Assembly (NCBI GenBank): GCA_964392245.1 | Contig: CAYMOX010000019.1 | Span: 1 to 64,000, forward strand | DNA length: 64,000 nt | DNA from: JAAUUJ01 sp964392245 | GTDB lineage: Bacteria > Cyanobacteriota > Cyanobacteriia > Thermostichales > Thermostichaceae | Direction of reading: 5' to 3' | Position numbers and translations under genes: made by a program | Part shown: positions 62,137 to 64,000 of the stretch, one piece after another | Numbering within the stretch: position 1 is the first letter of the stretch | Layout of the letters: the number at the start of each line of letters is the position of its first letter | The notes under the pieces: generated by a model | The model's input: the letters and a program-made list of their open reading frames with translations, nothing else | Told to the model about the DNA's origin: nothing | Database searches by the model: none

Positions 62137-63066
62137 GTGAGAGCTTTGTGGCAGTCTCGCTGGTTTAAAGGTTTACTTGCCGTTCTGTTGGCCGTGGTTC
62201 TCTGTCTGGCCCCCATGAACGATGCCTGGGCCCGCAGTGGTGGTCGAGTTGGAGGAGGATCTTTTCGGGCTCCCCGATCTTTGCCACGGCAATCTGCGCC
62301 CCGTTCCGCACCTGTGTATCCCGGAGGAGGATTTGGCTTCCCCTTCCTGTTGCCCTTCTTCTGGGGAGGTGGCGGTGGTTTTCTCACCCTTTTCTTAGTG
62401 CTGGGGGTGGGCAGTTTTCTGTTGCGCAATCTGCAGGCCTCGCGGGAAAGTTCTGGAGGCTACGACGATCGCGGTTTTTATCAGCAGTCCAATCAAAAGG
62501 TGCAGCTAACTGAGATCAAGCTGGGTCTGCTGGCCAGTGCTCGGGGTCTGCAGCGGGAGATCGATGCTCTAGCCATGGAAGCCGATACCAACTCCCCGGA
62601 AGGATTGCGGGAGCTGCTGCAAAATCTGACCCTCACCCTCACCCGTCATCAGGACTACTGGGTTTATGGTCAGGTGGATACCCGCAGCACCGCCCTTTCG
62701 GAAGCCGAACAGGCCTTCTACCAGCTGTCTCTAAAGGAGCGCAGTAAATTTAGCGCCGAGACCCTCTCCAACGTGGGCCAGAAACGGATCCAGACCTCCG
62801 ATACTCAGACAAGCTCCGAGACCGATGCCCTCCATGATCTGGGGGAATATATTGTTGTCACACTACTGGTGGCGTCTTATAGGGATTCGAGTACACTACC
62901 TGTAGCTAACTCGGTGTCAGCCCTACGGCAGGGGTTAATGCAGCTTGGATCCATTGCCGCTGATCAAATTGTGGCTGTGGAGGTCCTGTGGACGCCTCAG
63001 CAGGAGGGTGATGTGCTTTCTGCAGATGATCTGTTGATAGAGTACCCTCAGCTGCGTCGCTTGTAA
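62137..63066 (+). CDS. DUF1517-family membrane protein
   Basis: A 309-residue cyanobacterial/plastid-type protein from a GTG at 62137, with GAGAGG upstream. A signal or first membrane segment (about 11-32, ending in DAWARS) is followed by a Gly/Arg/Pro-rich segment (GGRVGGGSFRAPRS, VYPGGGFGFP). A second hydrophobic stretch (about 67-100) and a soluble domain follow, with KVQLTEIKLGLLASARGLQ and IVVTLLVASYRDS. This matches DUF1517. I recall plant relatives implicated in acclimation to fluctuating light at plastid membranes, so a thylakoid or envelope role is possible but not shown. Confidence 0.8.
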   Translation: MRALWQSRWFKGLLAVLLAVVLCLAPMNDAWARSGGRVGGGSFRAPRSLPRQSAPRSAPVYPGGGFGFPFLLPFFWGGGGGFLTLFLVLGVGSFLLRNLQASRESSGGYDDRGFYQQSNQKVQLTEIKLGLLASARGLQREIDALAMEADTNSPEGLRELLQNLTLTLTRHQDYWVYGQVDTRSTALSEAEQAFYQLSLKERSKFSAETLSNVGQKRIQTSDTQTSSETDALHDLGEYIVVTLLVASYRDSSTLPVANSVSALRQGLMQLGSIAADQIVAVEVLWTPQQEGDVLSADDLLIEYPQLRRL

Positions 63067-63139
63067 GGTTTCTCTGCTCGATCTCCTCCGTTCAGGCTGC
63101 CATCCCGCTGTTCGCTTTTGCCTGTCCGGAGGGTTTTCC

Positions 63140-63925
63140 GTGTCTCAATTTTCCACCTCACCCAATTCTGAATGGACTTCAACAGCGGCCCAGCCTCGCC
63201 GCTTCGCCAATCGCCCTGATCCAGACAAGTTAGCGGATCAGATGCTAGACGACGTGTTCGCCGATCTGGAGGATACCCTCAATACCTCGGCAGAATCGCC
63301 ACCCCCCTACCCCTTTTCCCGTTCCCGCCGCCCCTTACGCATCCATCCCTCTCCTTTAAATGGGGGCCTTGTGGCGGCTACCCTTGCCACCCTTGCTCTC
63401 CTGGGATCGGTGATGCTGATCAAACATGGCCTGCAACTATCCGCGTCCATACCCGTTTCTCGAGCTGAGCATCTGCCGGAACCTTCAACTGAGGAGACTC
63501 TTGCCTTGAGAGAGGCGGAATCCTTGCAGCGCAGTCTCCTGGATCGCAGTCAGATTGATCAACTGCAGTTGCCGATCGCAGAAGACAATCAGGAAAAGGC
63601 ATCAGGGCCAGATGTGGTCTCTCCGGCTCGTCCTGTTGTTGCCAGTAATACTACGGTACAGGCTTCAGCCCCCGCCCGTCCCAGTGCTCCTGTAGCCCCT
63701 GCTCCTGCTGCTCCGGGTGGACTGCCCCCTTCATTAAAACTGGTGGGGATCATGCGTCACCCTGGCGAACCCGTGGCCTTGATCGTCATGAATGGAGAGG
63801 TCAGACAGGTGCCAGTGGGTCAGGCAGTAGACGGGGGCTGGCGCGTCAGCGGGATTGCTCCCTACAGCGTAGCCATCAGCAATGGAGCCCAGAACCTCAA
63901 TTTACCCCTGGGCCGAGAACTCTAG
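63140..63925 (+). CDS. GspC/PilP-like single-pass membrane protein
   Basis: A 261-residue protein from a GTG at 63140. The first 70 residues are polar and disordered-looking. One membrane helix lies at about 75-97 (GLVAATLATLALLGSVMLI). A polar and Pro/Ala-rich spacer follows to about 193. The C-terminal 65 residues (LKLVGIMRHPGEPVALIVMN, VRQVPVGQAVDGGWRVSGI) resemble the small beta-domain (HR/PilP-type) of type II secretion GspC and pilus PilP proteins. It may join pilus or secretion machinery to the envelope. A following gene may start at the ATG at 63983, too short here to judge. Confidence 0.6.
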   Translation: MSQFSTSPNSEWTSTAAQPRRFANRPDPDKLADQMLDDVFADLEDTLNTSAESPPPYPFSRSRRPLRIHPSPLNGGLVAATLATLALLGSVMLIKHGLQLSASIPVSRAEHLPEPSTEETLALREAESLQRSLLDRSQIDQLQLPIAEDNQEKASGPDVVSPARPVVASNTTVQASAPARPSAPVAPAPAAPGGLPPSLKLVGIMRHPGEPVALIVMNGEVRQVPVGQAVDGGWRVSGIAPYSVAISNGAQNLNLPLGREL

Positions 63926-64000
63926 AAGGGAAGTTCGCTAGCGTAGAGGGGATCCTTGCCATTGCTGGTTTGATTGTGTTTTATGCCCGAGTCTGTGTCT

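Noticed and set aside
1..64000. Search for tRNA, rRNA, riboswitch and replication-origin sequence.
   Set aside because: No cloverleaf with a T-loop consensus, rRNA core sequence, T-box or DnaA-box cluster was noticed on either strand, within the limits of reading by eye.

Overview
The window looks like chromosomal DNA of a cyanobacterium. The evidence is a PatA-like pilG-pilH-pilI-pilJ chemosensory operon, DUF3134 and DUF1517 proteins, a six-GAF histidine kinase, a long pentapeptide-repeat protein, Uma2 nucleases, a UbiB/ABC1 kinase, and a cyanobacterial-style PHO-box candidate. No rRNA, tRNA or CRISPR array was seen. GGATCC recurs strikingly often, while the HIP1 octamer GCGATCGC is rare.

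Layout. 1-1383: nested, decayed insertion sequences (an ISKra4-type element inside an IS701-type transposase gene). 1474-17149: housekeeping and signalling genes: a histone-deacetylase-fold enzyme, argD with a coupled DUF4384-like gene, a GNAT-UbiB-GT9 run, a methyltransferase, an MFS carrier, a giant GAF kinase and a pentapeptide protein. 17277-19817: an unusual membrane-anchored nuclease-helicase fusion. 19873-24787: type IV pilus chemotaxis operon pilGHIJ without cheA. 25041-32961: queA, a thioredoxin-like ferredoxin, secreted or lipid-anchored proteins, acylphosphatase, leuA with a clear terminator, and a 2OG-Fe(II) oxygenase. 32968-36569: an accessory patch with a MITE-like repeat, Uma2, Rpn nuclease, a duplicated Rpn fragment and two methyltransferases.

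36602-50011: the most coherent locus. One strand carries, in transcription order, a sodium:solute symporter, a branching-enzyme-like GH13 protein, an exported pullulanase, a divergent GH13 protein, a multi-pass membrane protein and an exported alpha-amylase. This looks like an alpha-glucan utilisation or remodelling locus, at least partly outside the cytoplasm.

50141-57722: a phosphonate island. It holds msrA followed by a PhnZ-type HD oxygenase; a 2-aminoethylphosphonate-type ABC importer (permease, ATPase, lipoprotein); and, divergently, an FAD oxidase and a phosphonatase-like HAD hydrolase. The divergent intergenic region carries three 8-mers at 11-bp period resembling a PHO box. Import, amine oxidation to phosphonoacetaldehyde and C-P hydrolysis can be drawn from these genes, with PhnZ as a second branch whose usual partner PhnY is not in the window.

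57738-64000: an unrecognised protein with a HEPN-like motif, a RecB-like PD-(D/E)XK nuclease, another Uma2, a decayed MntA-HepT toxin-antitoxin pair, a Cof-type HAD phosphatase, a DUF1517 membrane protein and a GspC/PilP-like membrane protein.

All assignments come from reading translated sequence and remembered family motifs; no database search was run.
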